Source of the DNA: Ligilactobacillus ubinensis
GTDB lineage: Bacteria > Bacillota > Bacilli > Lactobacillales > Lactobacillaceae
NCBI RefSeq assembly: GCF_024160875.1
Contig: NZ_JAIULA010000006.1
Location: 30,675-94,674 of the forward strand
DNA length: 64,000 nucleotides
Direction of reading: 5' to 3'
The first letter of the stretch is position 1, and each line of letters starts with the position of its first letter. The notes beneath the pieces were generated by a model. It was not told the DNA's origin and searched no databases. It saw only the letters and a program-made list of their open reading frames with translations. Below are positions 51,842-62,188 of the stretch, piece after piece. The translations under genes were made by a program, and so were the position numbers.

Positions 51842-52390
51842 CTACTCACTTTTTTTTAAGTTAATATTTCTTTGCAGATCTTTTTCAATTTTTGTTGCTA
51901 ATCTAGTTGCAATTTCTTCAACTGAAAGTTGATAGTTGGTATTGCGCCAATACAATAATGTTGAAAAAATAGCGCCGGAGTAATATGCCACTTCATAGCG
52001 TGATGGCTGTTCATCATTTATTTTACTTTTAAAAAAATCTATTAAATAGTTATTCTGCTTTTCCAAAGCAAAACCCTCTATCGCTGCATTAACAATTGCA
52101 GATAAAACATGTGGATTACTTTTGAAGTAATTAAAATAAACTTTCAGTAGTTGATCCAACTTGCTTAAACTCTGTCGCGAAATATCCTTAACAAAATTAT
52201 TATATTCTTCTTGAATAAATTTATTTAAAATATCCTCTTTACTTTTATAGTTTCTATAAAAAGCCATGCGTGATATTTCTGCGTGATTTGCAATATCAGT
52301 AATAGAGATATCAGAAAAGTTTTGTTTTTGCATCAAATCAAGCATTGCTTTTTCAACTTTGGCCTGCGTTTTAATACTTCTTTTGTCCAT
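51842..52390 (-). CDS. TetR/AcrR-family transcriptional regulator
   Basis: The 182-aa protein has a TetR HTH (ISITDIANHAEISRMAFYRNYKSKEDIL) and the TetR_C-like all-helical domain seen in many LAB regulators. RBS TTGGAGGAT. It is convergent with the oleate hydratase unit. In several lactobacilli fatty-acid-responsive TetR genes accompany hydratases, so it is a candidate for binding the 49665-49684 palindrome. The 282-nt region upstream of it shows no recognisable operator. Confidence 0.88.
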   Translation of the reverse strand: MDKRSIKTQAKVEKAMLDLMQKQNFSDISITDIANHAEISRMAFYRNYKSKEDILNKFIQEEYNNFVKDISRQSLSKLDQLLKVYFNYFKSNPHVLSAIVNAAIEGFALEKQNNYLIDFFKSKINDEQPSRYEVAYYSGAIFSTLLYWRNTNYQLSVEEIATRLATKIEKDLQRNINLKKSE

Positions 52391-52620
52391 TTGTATCTGA
52401 AATCCTCCAAACTTCTATTTTTTTACTTCATGTACCATCAGCATACTGCAGACATCACATTACATTCTCTTCAAATTTATAAATAAATCTTTAGCTATCT
52501 ATAAGTGTTAAAAATTTTACTTTTATTTATTATACATCATATTGTTAAAATTAGTTCATCATTTAGATTTAAAATATAAATTTTTGTCATTATACTTTGA
52601 AATAAGCTAGTAGAAAACCA

Positions 52621-52664
52621 TACTAAAAATAGTTGTCCTGTCAACAGAACAACTATTTTTAGTA
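52621..52664. terminator. Terminator of the citrate operon
   Basis: A perfect 16-bp stem (TACTAAAAATAGTTGT and complement) with a 12-nt loop, eight nt after the alpha/beta hydrolase stop on the minus strand. Confidence 0.85.
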
Positions 52665-52672
52665 TAGAATCT

Positions 52673-53455
52673 CTATAATTCGAGAAATTTTAACATTATT
52701 CTATTAAATTCATCCGACTTTTCCATATGTACTAAATGTCCAGCCTTACTTAAAACCTCATTATAGCCATAATACGCTATTTTTTTACAATAGTTAGCAT
52801 ACTCATATGACCATAATGGAGAACCTTCTCCAGCAATGAATAATTGTGGTTCCTTAATATTAGTGATTACATCACGCCAATCTTGTTCCATATGGTTAGC
52901 TAGCAATGGTGCATTAAGTTCAAAATCAAAAATATTATCTGCTCTTTTTTGCTTTAACATATTAACAAAATCTACATCCAAAGGTATTTTATTCATATGC
53001 ATTCGCATCGTTTGAGGAACATTAAGCCAAAAGTTATCCCAATAAACATTTTTTATTCCATATTTCCAATTCTCATCATTAATAAGTTTGGGTGATTGAT
53101 CAATTGTAATTATTTTCTTTATATGTTTTTCACCAAATAAAGACACATATGCCCAAATAGCACTTGCCCCCATTGAATGTCCGATAAAAATAGCCTGTTG
53201 TATTTCTAAGCTAGTAAGTAACTCAGAAACATCTGCAGCTAATCTATATATTCGCAAGTTTTTACTTGTTCTCATTGACTCGCCATGATTTCTCCAATCA
53301 AGTGTTATAACTCGATAGTTGTTTCTTAATAATTCGCTTTTTTGTTTCTCCCATTCTTCTTTAATGCCTGAATATCCGCTCAAAAGAATTACTGGCTCAC
53401 CTACACCATCATCTGTATATGTTAATTTAATTAAATCACTAGTTCTAAATTCCAT
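52673..53455 (-). CDS. Alpha/beta hydrolase, last gene of the citrate operon
   Basis: Start at ATG 53455, which overlaps the CitXG stop by one base (TGATG). The 260-aa protein has LLSGYSGIKEEWEKQ (oxyanion region), LDWRNHGES, the nucleophile elbow FIGHSMGAS with Ser, and the catalytic His in KAGHLVHMEKS. It belongs to the general esterase/lactonase/thioesterase family. Its place as the last gene of the cit operon is unusual. A role such as hydrolysing a stray thioester or ester made by the pathway is a guess; it may be only co-transcribed. Confidence 0.8.
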   Translation of the reverse strand: MEFRTSDLIKLTYTDDGVGEPVILLSGYSGIKEEWEKQKSELLRNNYRVITLDWRNHGESMRTSKNLRIYRLAADVSELLTSLEIQQAIFIGHSMGASAIWAYVSLFGEKHIKKIITIDQSPKLINDENWKYGIKNVYWDNFWLNVPQTMRMHMNKIPLDVDFVNMLKQKRADNIFDFELNAPLLANHMEQDWRDVITNIKEPQLFIAGEGSPLWSYEYANYCKKIAYYGYNEVLSKAGHLVHMEKSDEFNRIMLKFLEL

Positions 53456-54855
53456 CAAATTACGCCTTCAATTTTAGCAACAAAAATTGTTAAAATAAGT
53501 AAATCTGCAGATCCACCTAAACTTAAATTTCTTTCAATAAACAACTTATCAAGTTTATACAAATATTCGATTCCTTCTTTTGTCTTACTTCCACCTAGTT
53601 TAAAATAGTGCGCCGTAAAATTCTTCATTTCAGTTAAAATTGCAACAGAATGTGCTCGTTTTATTAAATTTGAATCACTCGTATGCTCCGCTATATACAT
53701 AAATGTGTCCAATAGTCTCTGATTAAGACTTCCTGTTGAAGCTTTTAAATATGACAATCCATAATTAAAAACCACAGGATATCCATCTACTGCCTCACCA
53801 CGTATTCCACGCGTTTTATATTTCAAAAATTGCTGTTCACCTGCTGTTAACTCTCCATTATTCTTCATGTTTATACTTTTAAAGTCGTCTTCTAATAATT
53901 CAGATAACATTTTTTTAATAGTTTGTTGAAGTGCCATTATACTATAATTCTGTTGTTTCTTTAGATAAGCTACTGCTGTTAAAAAAATGCCCAAAGAAAA
54001 AATTGCTCCTTTGTGTGTATTTATTCCATTAGTTGCAGCATACATATCTTTTTCCGCTATCATTCCTAATTTTCGCAATTCATTAAATAATTGCGTTAAA
54101 TCTTTTTCCTTGAAATTCACTGCTAAATCATACGCAGCGCTAAAATACGGTCTCAAAGCTTGGCTACTATCGATAAAAGTAAAAACATCCATATCTAAAT
54201 GGGAGCCATTACTTATAGGATCAACCAATCCTGGTTTTGGATTTACTGTTACTTCATATAAAAGTGCAGCAAGCGCCGCATCTACTGTCTTTATTTTCAC
54301 ATTTTTAATATCTTGCTTCATATATTTTTCTATTAATTTTTCAATTTCACGATATATCTCTGCTAAAGTATGTTTTTGTGTTTTTGCACAAATTTTAGCA
54401 TCTTGTTCACAAATCAAACATTTACGTGCTTCAAACCCTAATTGCGTTCGTGAAAGCTGATAATTCTTATCCGTTTTTGACATTACATCAATATCAAAAA
54501 GCCTTCCCAATAAAAAGTTGCTTTCAAAAGTAATCATCTCTTTTTTCACAGGAATAATATCTCCTGAAACTACTACTACCCCTTCAGGTCCTGTTATTTT
54601 ATCCAAAAAAAGATTAAAAAAGAAAATTTCTAACTTTTTGTCTTTCAAAGAGTTAATAATTTTATTCCAGCCTAATTCAAATACTTTTTTCAAAGAAGCA
54701 TTCGTTTTGATTGGCCCTGGGATATTTAACTTTATACCAAGTACTACCTTATTCGGATACTTTGTTTCAATCGTTTCTTGATAATTTTGTCTCCACTCTT
54801 TGTTTTGTAACACCTCATCTAAGCTAACAACACGACCATTCGAAAAAATTTCCAA
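53455..54855 (-). CDS. citXG: CitXG fusion: citrate lyase holo-enzyme assembly protein
   Basis: The 466-aa protein starts at TTG 54855 behind AAGGATAGG. Residues about 1-185 are CitX-like (transfers the 2'-(5''-triphosphoribosyl)-3'-dephospho-CoA group to CitD), with the RTQLGFEARKCLICEQDA signature. Residues about 190-466 are CitG-like (makes that prosthetic-group precursor from dephospho-CoA and ATP), with VNPKPGLVDPISNGSHLDM and TNGINTHKGAIFSLG. Fused CitXG is known from several citrate-fermenting bacteria. It follows citF with a 95-nt gap containing a weak hairpin. Confidence 0.92.
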   Translation of the reverse strand: MEIFSNGRVVSLDEVLQNKEWRQNYQETIETKYPNKVVLGIKLNIPGPIKTNASLKKVFELGWNKIINSLKDKKLEIFFFNLFLDKITGPEGVVVVSGDIIPVKKEMITFESNFLLGRLFDIDVMSKTDKNYQLSRTQLGFEARKCLICEQDAKICAKTQKHTLAEIYREIEKLIEKYMKQDIKNVKIKTVDAALAALLYEVTVNPKPGLVDPISNGSHLDMDVFTFIDSSQALRPYFSAAYDLAVNFKEKDLTQLFNELRKLGMIAEKDMYAATNGINTHKGAIFSLGIFLTAVAYLKKQQNYSIMALQQTIKKMLSELLEDDFKSINMKNNGELTAGEQQFLKYKTRGIRGEAVDGYPVVFNYGLSYLKASTGSLNQRLLDTFMYIAEHTSDSNLIKRAHSVAILTEMKNFTAHYFKLGGSKTKEGIEYLYKLDKLFIERNLSLGGSADLLILTIFVAKIEGVI

Positions 54856-54950
54856 TTACCTATCCTTCTTTCCTATATCAAAAATCATACAGATAAAAAT
54901 ACAAAGCCGCAACATAAAATATTCTTTTACATCGTGGCTTAGTATTCTAT

Positions 54951-56495
54951 TTATTCTTTGACTTCATTAATAACATCAATTAACGAACCATCACGATACT
55001 CTACTAATGCAACTACTCGATTTGTAAATTCTAATTGCTTAGGAATTCCCACTTTTTCTTGTGCTTTTTTCTGCATCTCTTCTATCGTCAAAACAGGAAC
55101 ACCAGGAATCTTAGTCAATAGTTTTAATAAATCTTTTCGTTTAGGATTAATTGCGATACCAATTTCAGTTACCACTACATCAACAGAATCACCTGGTGTC
55201 ACAACTGTTGTTACATTAGGAACTACTGTTGCTATTCGGCCACGTACCAATGGGGCAGAAATAATTGTTAATTTTGCCGTTGCTGCATCTTGGTGACCAC
55301 CAATTGCACCTCTAATAACACCATCTGATCCAGATATAACATTAACATTAAACTGCGTATCCACTTCTAAAGCTGATAAAATAACAACATCTAATGCATC
55401 AACCATCGCCCCCTTATTTGCAGGGTCGGCATACCATGAAGCATCAATTTCTTGTTGGTTTTTATTTTTATGCATTGAAATAGCTGCGCCTTCATCAAAG
55501 TCTTGCACATCCATTACTTTTTGAACTAATCCTTCTTCAAGTAAATCAATTGTTGGTTTCGTAATACCTCCCAATGCGAATGAAGCTTTAATCTGATTAG
55601 CTATCATTGATTGGCGTAAAAACCGTGTTACAGCAAGTGCTGCCCCACCAGAACCTGTCTGGAAAGAAAATCCTTCTTTAAAATATGGAGAATGTGTTAT
55701 TACTTCATTCACTGTTTTAGCAATTTTTAATTCCTTAGGATCCTTTGTAAAGCGAGTTGCCCCTGAACCTATTTTATCAGGATCTCCAACTGCATCAACT
55801 TTGACCACATAATCAACTTGGGTTTGCTTAATAGATGCTGGAGTATTTGGATAAGGCTTAATATTGTCTGTTACTAAAACCACTTTCTCAGCATATTTTG
55901 CATCCATTAAAGCATATCCTAATGAGCCAAATGCTGTTTTACCATCCATTCCATTAGCATTTCCCATTGCATCTGAATTCGGAACACCCAAAAAGGCAAC
56001 ATCAATTTTTATTTTCCCTGATTCAATTGCTCGTGCACGTCCACCATGTGATCTAAAAATAACTGGATTTTTTAATGCGCCATGCGAAATTGCATCTCCA
56101 AGCGTGCCTCGCATTCCTGAAGAAGTAATGTTTGTTACAACACCTTTACCAATTGCTTCAACTACAATTTCATTCATAACATTTGTTAATGATGACGGAG
56201 CCAATGTCAAATTCTTAAACCCATAATCGATGATAAGGCGCATTACTTTATTAAAGACATAATCTCCTTCTCTAAAATGATGATGAAATGAAATAGTCAT
56301 ACCGTCCTTAACCGTTTTTAAAACTACATCCTGTAAGGAATCAACTACTTTATTATTTTCTGTTGTAGCATGAACTTTAGGCGCATCTCTTTGAATAACT
56401 GAATTGCCAAAATCAACAGTTTGAAAACTTTGATAGCCTTTTTCTTTTAAAATTTCGTCAGGAATCTCACGTCCTACATTATTCTTCAATTTCAT
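54951..56495 (-). CDS. citF: Citrate lyase alpha subunit (citrate:acetyl-ACP transferase)
   Basis: Start chosen at ATG 56495 behind GAGGAGGG, 17 nt inside the end of citE; an in-frame ATG before it is part of the ribosome site region. The 514-aa product has [40 protein letters not shown] and the [17 protein letters not shown] segment of CitF. It swaps the acetyl group on CitD for citrate, giving citryl-ACP and acetate. Cytosolic complex with CitD and CitE. Confidence 0.95.
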   Translation of the reverse strand: MKLKNNVGREIPDEILKEKGYQSFQTVDFGNSVIQRDAPKVHATTENNKVVDSLQDVVLKTVKDGMTISFHHHFREGDYVFNKVMRLIIDYGFKNLTLAPSSLTNVMNEIVVEAIGKGVVTNITSSGMRGTLGDAISHGALKNPVIFRSHGGRARAIESGKIKIDVAFLGVPNSDAMGNANGMDGKTAFGSLGYALMDAKYAEKVVLVTDNIKPYPNTPASIKQTQVDYVVKVDAVGDPDKIGSGATRFTKDPKELKIAKTVNEVITHSPYFKEGFSFQTGSGGAALAVTRFLRQSMIANQIKASFALGGITKPTIDLLEEGLVQKVMDVQDFDEGAAISMHKNKNQQEIDASWYADPANKGAMVDALDVVILSALEVDTQFNVNVISGSDGVIRGAIGGHQDAATAKLTIISAPLVRGRIATVVPNVTTVVTPGDSVDVVVTEIGIAINPKRKDLLKLLTKIPGVPVLTIEEMQKKAQEKVGIPKQLEFTNRVVALVEYRDGSLIDVINEVKE

Positions 56496-57393
56496 TTCCC
56501 TCCTCATCAATTAGATTTGCTGCAATTGCAAGTCTCATTACTCTTTGTGCGCGTAAAACAACAGGACGATCAACCATTTGACCATTCATTGATATGACAC
56601 CTGAACCTTTTCGCTTAGCATCTTCAATTGCTGCAATAACACCTTGTGCATTCAAAATTTCTTTTTTCGTTGGTTCATATACTTTGTTTACCATTTCAAT
56701 TTGGCGTGGATTTACTAAAGACTTACCATCAAAGCCTAATTGATGAATCAATTCTGTTTCACGATAGAAGCCTTCTTCATCATCCATATTAGTAAATACA
56801 GTATCAAACGCGGCAATCCCAGCTGCTCGAGCTGCATGTAAAATAACGTTTCTTGCATACAGCAACTCTTGACCATCAGAATAGCGATGTGTTTTCATAT
56901 CTGTTGTATAATCCTCAGCCGATAATGCAATACCAATCATTCTTTTTGATGAAGTTGCTATTTCAAAAGCATTAACTACTCCTTTAGCAGATTCTATAGC
57001 TGCCATTAAATTCGTTGAACCCACTTCACGACCAAAACTTTTTTCTGCTTTCTCAACAAGAACTTCTAATTGTTGCATCATTTCTGCTGATTCAACCTTA
57101 GGTAATCTAATAACATCTATTCCAGCTTTAACCATTGCTTTAATATCATTTTCATAATATGGTGTATCCAAACCATTAATTCTAACAACTAGTTCAGCAT
57201 CACCATAATCCACCGTTTGTAATGCTTCATATACTAGATATCGCGCTGCATCTTTTTCCGACATCGATACTGCATCTTCTAAATCGAACATTATTGAATC
57301 AGCACCAAAAATTCCTGCATCTTTTACCATTGCTGGATTATTTCCAGGTACAAACATCATTGTTCTACGTAACCGTTCTTTTTGTTTCATCAT
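56479..57393 (-). CDS. citE: Citrate lyase beta subunit (citryl-ACP lyase)
   Basis: Start chosen at ATG 57393, which overlaps the citD stop (TAATG) and has GGGAGGTG before it. The 304-aa TIM-barrel protein has [44 protein letters not shown] and [12 protein letters not shown], the CitE pattern. It cleaves citryl-ACP to oxaloacetate and acetyl-ACP, using Mg2+. Neighbouring citD and citF overlap it, so the three subunits are produced together. Confidence 0.95.
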   Translation of the reverse strand: MMKQKERLRRTMMFVPGNNPAMVKDAGIFGADSIMFDLEDAVSMSEKDAARYLVYEALQTVDYGDAELVVRINGLDTPYYENDIKAMVKAGIDVIRLPKVESAEMMQQLEVLVEKAEKSFGREVGSTNLMAAIESAKGVVNAFEIATSSKRMIGIALSAEDYTTDMKTHRYSDGQELLYARNVILHAARAAGIAAFDTVFTNMDDEEGFYRETELIHQLGFDGKSLVNPRQIEMVNKVYEPTKKEILNAQGVIAAIEDAKRKGSGVISMNGQMVDRPVVLRAQRVMRLAIAANLIDEEGNEIEE

Positions 57394-57686
57394 TAGAGCA
57401 CCTCCCATTGAGGCGTATCAACTATATCTAAAGCTCTTTGAGCAGCAGTGATAGCACGTGCTTTTATCACCATATCTAACGCACCTTTATCAATCACACG
57501 TATCTCAGCATTTTCTATCTTGTATTTTTTTAAAACATTTACAATTGTCTCTTTTATTTGATCGCCAAATTGCTTAGCTACATCTGATTCCAATTCGAAT
57601 TCAAACCCGTTTTTACCCGTACTTAACATTATTTGTACATCTGAAGACTCTAATGTGCCTGCAATTGCACTTTTTTTAATTTCCAT
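57393..57686 (-). CDS. citD: Citrate lyase acyl carrier protein (gamma subunit)
   Basis: The 97-aa protein has the attachment segment AGTLESSDVQIML, with the Ser that carries the phosphoribosyl-dephospho-CoA group, and the length of CitD. It begins at the citC stop (one-base overlap) and ends within the citE start. It carries the acetyl and citryl groups between CitF and CitE. Confidence 0.95.
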   Translation of the reverse strand: MEIKKSAIAGTLESSDVQIMLSTGKNGFEFELESDVAKQFGDQIKETIVNVLKKYKIENAEIRVIDKGALDMVIKARAITAAQRALDIVDTPQWEVL

Positions 57687-58747
57687 TAGTTCTCTGCCCT
57701 TTCTCTTATTCGTAATTGTATATTTTCCATATTCTGAATAATATAATCCGCTGTTGTTTTGGGAACATAGTCTGTAAACTCACCAAAGTTTCCTGTTGCA
57801 ATTGCTTCCCTAACTTTTGTAGCAGACACTGTTACACCGCTTATTTTTTTTCGCGGAACTATTATTACTTGAATATCATTTCCAAGCTCCTTTTTTAATG
57901 CATCATTATATAAACTAGTTGTATGCGAAAATGGTTCACTGCCTAGGTAACGGCTCGTTATTCCCAACGGCTTAATAATATTATTTTTAAAAATCTTTGC
58001 ATCAAGCATCGTTTGATATTTAATTATTTGATCAGTATTTTTAATAAAATATGATGCAAAACTCACATAACTAACCATATAATCACCGCCATTTACTACA
58101 ACAACATTTTTTAAATCTGCTGTTCCTCTCTTTATTAACTCAATTCTCTCATTGGTTTTAAAAAGAGAGGCATCTTGATTAACAACAAATACGTATACAT
58201 AATCATTTTCACTTGCTGCTTTCTCTACTAAAAAGCGATGTCCTTTAGTAAAAGGATTAGCGTTCATTACGATGCTTGCAATTCTCTTTTTTATAGGAAA
58301 ATGCGGAATACTTGCAATATAATCAGTAATATTGGGAGTACCTTTTTCCATCAATATTCCTAAAGATGTAGCTGCCAATAACTTAAATCCAACATGTTCA
58401 AAGCTTTTTTGATACATTGGTTTTGTATAGACAAAATAATGAAAACACTCCACTTGGCTCAGCCTATTTTCTAATTCAGAAATTATTTTGTTAAATCTTG
58501 CTCCTTTAGTTTCTGATATAACATCGCAAACAGCCACATATTTTATGACATTTCCTGCAAGAGAACCAGTTGCTATAAGTTCATCTTGCTCATTAAAAAT
58601 ACCAATTGTTTGTTGAATTAGATTTACTTCATTTTCAGCAAAGTTTTTTATTCCACGTTCTTCTAAAAAAGCCTGCCATTTTTTACGCATTTTTTTGTTA
58701 GTCAAATAAATATCTTGAATTTTTTCATCCATACAAAAACCACTCAT
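57686..58747 (-). CDS. citC: [Citrate (pro-3S)-lyase] ligase
   Basis: The 353-aa protein has an N-terminal GNAT-like part and a nucleotidyltransferase domain with IASIVMNANPFTKGHRFLVEKAA (the HxGH-like site), VFVVNQDASLFKT and ISGVTVSATKVREAI (the ISxTxxR-like motif). It acetylates the CitD prosthetic group with acetate and ATP, activating the lyase. The start may be ATG 58747 or ATG 58732; neither has an ideal site. It begins just after the AEC carrier gene. Confidence 0.94.
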   Translation of the reverse strand: MSGFCMDEKIQDIYLTNKKMRKKWQAFLEERGIKNFAENEVNLIQQTIGIFNEQDELIATGSLAGNVIKYVAVCDVISETKGARFNKIISELENRLSQVECFHYFVYTKPMYQKSFEHVGFKLLAATSLGILMEKGTPNITDYIASIPHFPIKKRIASIVMNANPFTKGHRFLVEKAASENDYVYVFVVNQDASLFKTNERIELIKRGTADLKNVVVVNGGDYMVSYVSFASYFIKNTDQIIKYQTMLDAKIFKNNIIKPLGITSRYLGSEPFSHTTSLYNDALKKELGNDIQVIIVPRKKISGVTVSATKVREAIATGNFGEFTDYVPKTTADYIIQNMENIQLRIRERAEN

Positions 58748-58749
58748 TT

Positions 58750-59736
58750 CTATAAAACACTTTGTAGCATCATTATAATAGGCACAACAATCACAAATAA
58801 TATCGATGATGATACAACCACATTCGTAGCATACTTAACATCACCATGATACTCATTAGCCATAATAGGCAAAACCGCTAATGTTGGTGTTGCAGACTGA
58901 ATGATTAATGTTTTTTGGAATATAGGCGTTAAACTTATTCCAAATGCATGTAACCCAACCATAACAACGACAACCATTATAATTGGTGAAAGGATAAATC
59001 GACCAATCAACGTCATAACAATGTGACCATCAAATTCCATATTCTTAAGTCCAAATTGACGGAGCATTATTCCTATATATATCAATGATAAAGGCGTGAC
59101 TAAAGCACCCATATCAGGTACAAATGTAGTACTTAAAAAACTTAATCCTAAATAAAAATGTTTTAAAGGTTCAATATAAATAAATGGTAATGCTGCTATG
59201 AAACCATATAAAGGAACTGGTAGTAAATGTGATAAATCAAATTTTACATCTTTATTTTTACCATTTATTGTTGGATCATCATTTGCTATAAACCAAACTC
59301 CTATTGTCCAAATTACAATAGTATTAACAATGTAATATACTAATAAATATGGTATAGAGCTTGTTCCAAATAAGGCTGTATTTAAAGGCATCCCTATAAA
59401 AACCGTATTTGCTCCTGTAATTCCTTGGATCATTAATCCTCGTTTGCCTCGCGGAACTCTAAACATCTTTGTTAATAAGATAGCAATAAAATAGTCAATC
59501 GCAATTGAAATAATAACATAAATTAGTCCTGTACCCAATTTACTTAATACAGATGGATTAAAATTATTCAACATTGAATTGAATATTGCAAGAGGTAATG
59601 ATATTTTCATTATTAATTTAGATAATGAGTTAGAGAATCCTTCTCCAAAAAAGCCAGCCGCTTGCGCAAAATAACCTACAGCAATCATCATTACAATTGC
59701 TAAAACACTTTGAATCGAAGTAAAAAAAACACTCAT
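58750..59736 (-). CDS. AEC-family transporter, probable citrate/malate permease
   Basis: Start chosen at ATG 59736 behind AGAGGTG. The 328-aa protein has about ten helices, with the auxin-efflux-carrier fold: an N-terminal IMMIAVGYFAQAAGFF and ISLPLAIFNSML, and the matching second half. In LAB, AEC members (MleP/MaeP-like) carry malate, and here it sits between citM and citC, where 2-hydroxycarboxylate carriers such as CitP occur in other species. It most likely imports citrate or exchanges it for a product. Confidence 0.85.
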   Translation of the reverse strand: MSVFFTSIQSVLAIVMMIAVGYFAQAAGFFGEGFSNSLSKLIMKISLPLAIFNSMLNNFNPSVLSKLGTGLIYVIISIAIDYFIAILLTKMFRVPRGKRGLMIQGITGANTVFIGMPLNTALFGTSSIPYLLVYYIVNTIVIWTIGVWFIANDDPTINGKNKDVKFDLSHLLPVPLYGFIAALPFIYIEPLKHFYLGLSFLSTTFVPDMGALVTPLSLIYIGIMLRQFGLKNMEFDGHIVMTLIGRFILSPIIMVVVVMVGLHAFGISLTPIFQKTLIIQSATPTLAVLPIMANEYHGDVKYATNVVVSSSILFVIVVPIIMMLQSVL

Positions 59737-59794
59737 TTTGTACACCTCTTTTTAATTAAGTGCAACATCTTTTCTTCTGCACTTTTAGTAACGC

Positions 59795-60940
59795 TTATTG
59801 TTTACTATATTTAATTACCGCATCTGATACAGCATGAACAACACCTTTATCAAACACCTTCGGAACAATATTATTTTCACTTGGGTTAACTATCATATCA
59901 GCCAGACCCTGGGCAACACTAATTTGCAACTTCATATCAACTTTCTTTATTCCACTAGCTAACAATCCTTTAAAAAGCCCAGGGAATACCAAGATATTAT
60001 TCACTTGATTTTCCCACTGCGATGACCCTGTAGCTATTACTTTAGCTCCACCTTTTTTCGCGTCTTCTGGTAAAATCTCAGGAATTGGATTTGCAAGTGC
60101 AAATACTATCGCTTCTTTATTCATTTTTTTTACTTGTTTTGTGCTTAAAACATTAGCATCTGATAAGCCAATGAATACATCTTGTCCTGCAATAACTTCA
60201 TCAAGACTATTTCCTTTGGCTGAATTAACTTTAGTAGCTAATTCTCTTTGATATTTGTTGTAACGCTCGTCATCAGGTGTTACTACGCCATAAATATCGA
60301 CTAATGTTAAATTATTAATTCCCATCGCAAGTAATATTTTTGCAGTTGCTACGCCTGCAGCACCTAAGCCATTAATAACAATGTTAAGAGATGTTAACTC
60401 TTTATTCACAACTTTAGCTGCATTAATAATTCCTGCTAAAACAACAATAGCAGTTCCTGTTTGATCATCATGATAAACAGGAATATTAAGTTGTTCTTGT
60501 AATTTTTGTTCTATTTCAAAAACTCTCGGTGCTGCAATATCTTCAAGATGGATTCCAGCAAAAGAGTTTTCCATATTTTTTACACTGTTTACAAAATCAT
60601 CTACACTATTTTGTGAAAAAGCTAATGGTATTGCATCAACATCAGCAAAATTTTTATATAAAAGCGCTTTCCCTTCTACAATGGGAAGGCCGGCTGCAGG
60701 ACCTACATTTCCAAGCCCTAAAACCGCTGAACCATCAGTAATTATCGCTACTAGCTTACCGCTTATGGTATATTTGTTTTTATCTTTTGGATTTGATTCA
60801 ATAAGTTTTGCCAATCCTGCTACACCGGGTGTGTATGCTTCACCTAGTTCACTGCCATTATCAACACTAAACTCAGGTAAAATTCCTAATACTCCTTTAT
60901 GCTTTTCATGAATTGTTAAAACTTTATCCATATCAACCAT
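59795..60940 (-). CDS. citM: CitM: malic-enzyme-family oxaloacetate decarboxylase
   Basis: The 381-aa protein has the malic enzyme pattern YTPGVAGLAKLI, IITDGSAVLGLGNVG, EGKALLYKNFADVDAIP, IHLEDIAAP, PVYHDDQTGTAIV and the NAD fold INGLGAAGVATA. It is of the short bacterial type. As the first gene of a cit operon divergent from citI it corresponds to CitM of Weissella and Lactococcus, which decarboxylates the oxaloacetate made by citrate lyase to pyruvate; malate oxidation is an alternative. RBS AAGAGGC; expressed from a promoter beside CitI-type AT-rich boxes. Confidence 0.92.
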   Translation of the reverse strand: MVDMDKVLTIHEKHKGVLGILPEFSVDNGSELGEAYTPGVAGLAKLIESNPKDKNKYTISGKLVAIITDGSAVLGLGNVGPAAGLPIVEGKALLYKNFADVDAIPLAFSQNSVDDFVNSVKNMENSFAGIHLEDIAAPRVFEIEQKLQEQLNIPVYHDDQTGTAIVVLAGIINAAKVVNKELTSLNIVINGLGAAGVATAKILLAMGINNLTLVDIYGVVTPDDERYNKYQRELATKVNSAKGNSLDEVIAGQDVFIGLSDANVLSTKQVKKMNKEAIVFALANPIPEILPEDAKKGGAKVIATGSSQWENQVNNILVFPGLFKGLLASGIKKVDMKLQISVAQGLADMIVNPSENNIVPKVFDKGVVHAVSDAVIKYSKQ

Positions 60941-61246
60941 TAACTAAGCCTCTTTTCAATTTTTTAAAAAATGTAATGTCTGCTAGCATCATTTACGTGA
61001 CTTAGTTTATTCCTAAATCCGCAGAAAGTAAACCTTTTTTGTTTAAAAAATATAAAAAATGTTTTTTTAAAGGCTATTATTTTTAAATTTTTAAAAAGAA
61101 ATGACACTTATTTGAATTAGTCTTATTTTTGTGCTCTACTTTAAATTTTAAAAAGCGTTGTTTAATATTTTAAAATGTTTTAAAATATCTATAGGTTACT
61201 TTTGTAAAAATTGCTGGCTTTTGAATCTAAAAAAGGAGGCATCGAT
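60941..61246. promoter_or_regulatory. citM/citI divergent control region with CitI-type AT-rich boxes
   Basis: citM promoter: TTTACT (61032-61027), 17-nt spacer, TAAACT (61009-61004) on the minus strand. citI promoter: TTGAAT (61112-61117), 17-nt spacer, TCTACT (61135-61140) on the plus strand. Between and beyond them are AT-rich, TTTAAA-containing repeats at about 61040-61100 and 61140-61190, which fit the two CitI operators known in Weissella (positions from memory). A 17-mer (61040-61056) recurs upstream of the 62458 dehydrogenase. Confidence 0.75.
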
Positions 61247-62188
61247 ATGCAGCATAGCGAATTGTTATCGAATATATCAGAAGATTATTATCTCAACAAA
61301 TTGTCTTTTGGAGAAATATCAAAAAAATATAAACTTAGCCGTTATCTGATAAATAAATATTTGAACGATGCAATTAAACAAGGCATTGTAAAAATTCAAA
61401 TTGAAGCTATCGCAAAACGAAATTCACAATTAGAGCTTCTTTTAAGTGAAAAGTTTAAAAAAATACATTTCTACGTTATCTCTGATGGTAAAAATGATAT
61501 TACAACTTCTAATGAATTATCCAAATCAGCTGCTTTAATTGTTGAAAAAATGTTTAAAAAAAATTGTAAAGTAGTTGGTACTAGTTGGGGAGAAGCCATC
61601 TATAGTTTGGTAGACAACTTTCAAAACTTTCCACTTGAAGACGTTAAATTTACTCAATTCATGGGAGAAAATATGAAATATAATTCTACTGCTGGCTCAA
61701 TGCGAATGGTTGAAAAAATCGCTACGAAATTCTCAAGTGAATTTTTAACATTACCTGCTCCGTTATACATTATTGATAATCAAGTTCGTGAAGGGTTATA
61801 TTTCGAGCCATCAATCAAAAACACTTTAAATATTGCCAAAGAAATGGATGTTTTATTAACTGGGATTGGTACAATTCGTTCATTAAAATCAATTCCTATT
61901 TGGAAAGAAAATATTCATCGCATTTTTCCAAATATTTCTCTCGATAAAATAGCTGGTGTTATGTACGGTCGTGCATTTGATATAGATGGAAACATTTTAA
62001 ATGCAGATAATGATAAGGTTATGGGAATTACTATCAATCAGATTCTTAAAACACCACGCAGAGTTTGTCTTGTTCGCAGTAAGTCAAAAACACAATCTCT
62101 AATTGGCGCATTGCGAGGGCAACTAGTTACTGACATTATTTTAAGCGAAACGATAGCATATCGTATCCTTGCTGAAATCAATGACTAA
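61247..62188 (+). CDS. citI: CitI: SorC-family citrate-responsive activator
   Basis: Start chosen at ATG 61247 behind AAGGAGG; an upstream in-frame start at 61211 lacks a site. The 313-aa protein has an N-terminal HTH (SFGEISKKYKLSRYLINKYLNDAIKQGIVKIQI) and a sugar-isomerase-like effector domain (VGTSWGEAIYSLV, LTGIGTIRS, GALRGQLVTDIILSETIAYRIL) of the SorC/DeoR group. Divergent from the citrate lyase operon as in Weissella paramesenteroides, where CitI binds citrate and activates both directions. Confidence 0.93.
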   Translation: MQHSELLSNISEDYYLNKLSFGEISKKYKLSRYLINKYLNDAIKQGIVKIQIEAIAKRNSQLELLLSEKFKKIHFYVISDGKNDITTSNELSKSAALIVEKMFKKNCKVVGTSWGEAIYSLVDNFQNFPLEDVKFTQFMGENMKYNSTAGSMRMVEKIATKFSSEFLTLPAPLYIIDNQVREGLYFEPSIKNTLNIAKEMDVLLTGIGTIRSLKSIPIWKENIHRIFPNISLDKIAGVMYGRAFDIDGNILNADNDKVMGITINQILKTPRRVCLVRSKSKTQSLIGALRGQLVTDIILSETIAYRILAEIND

